NCBI GenBank assembly: GCA_031266855.1
Contig: JAISAF010000094.1
Location: 1-6,391, forward strand
Reading direction: 5' to 3'
Length of the DNA stretch: 6,391 nucleotides
Origin: Spirochaetales bacterium
Lineage (GTDB): Bacteria > Spirochaetota > Spirochaetia > DTKZ01
Below, piece by piece: positions 4,897 through 6,391 of this stretch; the stretch's first letter is position 1; each line of letters starts with the position of its first letter. The notes under the pieces are model-generated. The model searched no databases and had not been told where the DNA came from. It saw only the letters and a list, made by a program, of their open reading frames with translations. Made by a program: the position numbers and the translations under genes.

Positions 4897-4918
4897 ATTG
4901 TACGAATTACCGGACAAG

Positions 4919-6139
4919 TCAAATGATTTTCCCAATACGTTCCATGGCTTCCTCAACTTTTTGGCGGCTGTTGAAAGCGCTGACGCGGATATAGCCGGAA
5001 CCGCAGCGTCCGAAACCGACGCCGGGCGTAGTAACAATCCGGGCTTTTTCAAGGAGTGTATCAAAAAATTCCCAACTGTCTTTCCCCGTTTTGACCCAGA
5101 TATAGGGTGAATTATCGCCTCCGGTACAGGCGAAACCGAGAGAGGTAAATTTTTCCCGGATGATTTTCGCGTTTTCAAGGTAGTAGTCGATGATGTCTTT
5201 TACTTCCTTTTTGCCCGAAGCGGTGTAGACGGCCGAGGCGGCTTTCTGCACGGGATACGAAACGCCGTTAAACTTCGTGGTATGCCGTCTGTTCCAGAGC
5301 GGCTGGAGCGGAACCGCCTTTCCCGTGCTGTCGTACACCTGGCACTCCCTGGGAATAACCGTAAAGGCGCACCGCGTGCCGGTGAAACCGGCCGTTTTGG
5401 AAAAACTGCGGAATTCCACGGCAACTTCCTTACTGCCGGGAATTTCATAGATGCTGTGAGGAATTTGCGGATCGCGAATAAACGCCTCGTAGGCGGCGTC
5501 AAAGAGGATAAGCGCCTTGCTCGAACGGGCGTAGTCTACCCATTCGGTAAGCTGCTTGCGGCTAACAGCCGCGCCTGTAGGGTTGTTGGGGAAACACAGG
5601 TAGATAAGGTCTACCTTGTCGCGGGGCGGAGGAGGAACAAAACCGTTTTCTTCGGTGGAATCAAGATACACCAGACCCTCGTAGCGGCCATTCGTAAAAG
5701 CTCCGGTTCTTCCCGCCATGACATTCGTATCAACATACACAGGATAAACAGGGTCGGGCACCGCGATTTTGATATCCTGCGCGAAAATTTCCTGGAAGTT
5801 ACCCGTATCGCATTTTGCCCCATCCGAAACGAAAATATCATCAGGGGATATTTCAGCGCCCCGCGACTGGAAATCATTCCGGGCTATGGCCTGCCGCAGA
5901 AAATCATAACCCTGTTCAGGGCCGTACCCCCGGAAGGTTTTTTCGTCACCCATTTCCTCCACACCGCTATGAAAGGCTTCGATGCAGGATTTCGCGAGCG
6001 GGAGCGTAACATCGCCTATACCAAGGCGGATGATACCGGCGCCGGGATTTTTCACGGTATAATCCGATACCTTTTTCGCTATTGTGGAAAAAAGGTAGGA
6101 CGAGGCGAGTTTTTCGTAATGTTCATTTATCCGTATCAT
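4919..6139 (-). CDS. dapL: LL-diaminopimelate aminotransferase
   Basis: This 406-residue cytoplasmic PLP enzyme (EC 2.6.1.83) converts tetrahydrodipicolinate and glutamate to LL-2,6-diaminopimelate and 2-oxoglutarate. It bypasses the acylated intermediates of the succinylase route to DAP and lysine. It is a fold-type I aminotransferase of typical family length. Seen motifs are IRLGIGDVTLPL (37-48), SDGAKCDTGN (105-114), FPNNPTGA (183-190, PLP-contacting N186), FDAAYEAF (213-220, D214 and Y217) and SFSKTAGFTGTR (245-256) with Schiff-base lysine K248. R385 in GYIRVSAF (382-389) binds substrate carboxylate. The ATG at 6139 has AAGGTGG at 6144-6150 and a good promoter at 6173-6201, giving a short leader. 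No other lysine-pathway gene is in the window. It is probably transcribed alone from this promoter. Confidence 0.96.
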   Translation of the reverse strand: MIRINEHYEKLASSYLFSTIAKKVSDYTVKNPGAGIIRLGIGDVTLPLAKSCIEAFHSGVEEMGDEKTFRGYGPEQGYDFLRQAIARNDFQSRGAEISPDDIFVSDGAKCDTGNFQEIFAQDIKIAVPDPVYPVYVDTNVMAGRTGAFTNGRYEGLVYLDSTEENGFVPPPPRDKVDLIYLCFPNNPTGAAVSRKQLTEWVDYARSSKALILFDAAYEAFIRDPQIPHSIYEIPGSKEVAVEFRSFSKTAGFTGTRCAFTVIPRECQVYDSTGKAVPLQPLWNRRHTTKFNGVSYPVQKAASAVYTASGKKEVKDIIDYYLENAKIIREKFTSLGFACTGGDNSPYIWVKTGKDSWEFFDTLLEKARIVTTPGVGFGRCGSGYIRVSAFNSRQKVEEAMERIGKII

Positions 6140-6172
6140 ATTACCACCTTTCGATTGCCTATAGTCTTTGGG

Positions 6173-6201
6173 ATTCTACAGGAAAAACGGATAGAAGACA
6201 A
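6173..6201 (-). promoter_or_regulatory. dapL sigma70-type promoter
   Basis: On the minus strand, TTGTCT (-35, 6201-6196) and TAGAAT (-10, 6178-6173) are separated by exactly 17 nt. This gives an expected start near 6166 and a leader of about 27 nt carrying the ribosome-binding site. The leader is too short for a riboswitch. Confidence 0.6.
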
Positions 6202-6214
6202 GCAGCGGCAGAAG

Positions 6215-6345
6215 GGCGCATTTTTTGCGGTTTGGGAATTTGCGCCGCAAATTCCCAAACCGCAAAAAACCGGGCTTTCCGCTGCAAGTCCTCGGATTTG
6301 CTTATGCAAATCCTGCGGGCTTTCCGCTGCAATCCCTTGCGCGGG
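6215..6345 (-). repeat. Modular repeat copy C, double unit with a 49-nt palindrome
   Basis: On the minus strand GCGCAAGGGATTGCAGCGG (6342-6324 region) leads into AAAGCCCG. A hairpin GGATTTGC/GCAAATCC (6294-6301/6306-6313) follows. A second TTGCAGCGGAAAGCCCG copy comes next: the 17-bp repeats lie at 6316-6332 and 6271-6287, 45 bp apart. A perfect 24-bp inverted repeat (6221-6244 with 6246-6269, one base between) follows, then ATGCGCC (6221-6215). The order matches copies A and B, while the hairpin sequences are unrelated. The block ends 14 bp upstream of the dapL -35. Confidence 0.65.
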
Positions 6346-6353
6346 CTGCAAAC

Positions 6354-6368
6354 GGCGCCTATGGCGCC
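6354..6368. repeat. GGCGCC-TAT-GGCGCC hairpin
   Basis: GGCGCC (6354-6359) and GGCGCC (6363-6368) are self-complementary, so the segment is both a direct and an inverted repeat. It continues the hairpin block at the right edge of the window. Confidence 0.5.
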
Positions 6369-6391
6369 TGAGGCCTTTTTACATTTTCACT

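Noticed and set aside
4871..4918. Intrinsic terminator for dapL
   Set aside because: The palindrome CGCGG-ACT-CCGCG is followed by A residues, not T, on the transcribed minus strand.
6271..6332. CRISPR-like direct repeats (17 bp, twice, 45-bp period)
   Set aside because: There are only two units, the unit is short, the interval is itself a hairpin, and there are no cas genes. It is a repeat-element duplication.
6215..6345. Integron attC sites, since treponemes can carry integrons and attC sites conserve structure over sequence
   Set aside because: The flanking boxes (AGCGGAAAGCCCGG and ATGCGCC) do not show the complementary RYYYAAC/GTTRRRY core sites, and no integrase or cassette layout is visible.
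6136..6351. A 71-codon minus-strand frame upstream of dapL
   Set aside because: It runs through the 49-nt palindrome and the duplicated box, and overlaps the dapL promoter and start.

Overview
The window most resembles chromosomal DNA of a host-associated Treponema-like spirochaete. This placement is an inference: the genes run at roughly 50% GC, one lipoprotein has a relaxed spirochaete-type lipobox, lysine/DAP synthesis uses the DapL route, and the intergenic DNA is packed with short hairpin repeats. No rRNA, tRNA, CRISPR array, transposase or integrase is visible. All four convincing protein genes lie on the minus strand.

Layout, in minus-strand transcription order (right to left). dapL (LL-diaminopimelate aminotransferase, 4919-6139) has a clean sigma70-type promoter at 6173-6201. 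A very long palindrome inside a repeat block (6215-6368) lies upstream of it. Next is a short LysM-domain lipoprotein gene (4092-4727), then a secreted or lipoprotein-like protein of unknown function (3000-3659). The last gene is an AlkK-like fatty-acid/medium-chain acyl-CoA ligase (1047-2690). The two middle genes are strikingly AT-rich, are separated by repeats, and sit between two GC-richer metabolic genes. Nothing suggests that the four form one operon; repeats and hairpins separate them. The unknown-function gene has a convincing intrinsic terminator built from two inverted copies of an interspersed repeat.

The left kilobase (1-1046) has no ordinary protein gene. It holds three tandem hairpins (34-128), several repeat boxes, and a plus-strand unit at about 664-908. 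That unit consists of an extended -10 promoter, a GNRA-capped 5' hairpin, a Shine-Dalgarno sequence that can fold into a stem, a 10-codon ORF, more hairpins and an intrinsic terminator. A second terminator lies at 953-990. The unit reads as an undescribed small structured RNA or leader, and it is the most interesting single locus here.

Three repeat systems account for most of the non-coding DNA. (1) TTYGACTTYGCGGTAAA boxes occur eight times, all outside genes. (2) A modular element has a conserved GATTGNAGCGG...AAAGCCCGG box, then a hairpin whose sequence differs in each copy, then an ATGCGCC box. (3) A shared TTTCCGATAGGTATG box sits beside structured segments at 226-251 and 3854-3881. The second copy abuts a 127-bp element with 14-bp terminal inverted repeats (3878-4004).
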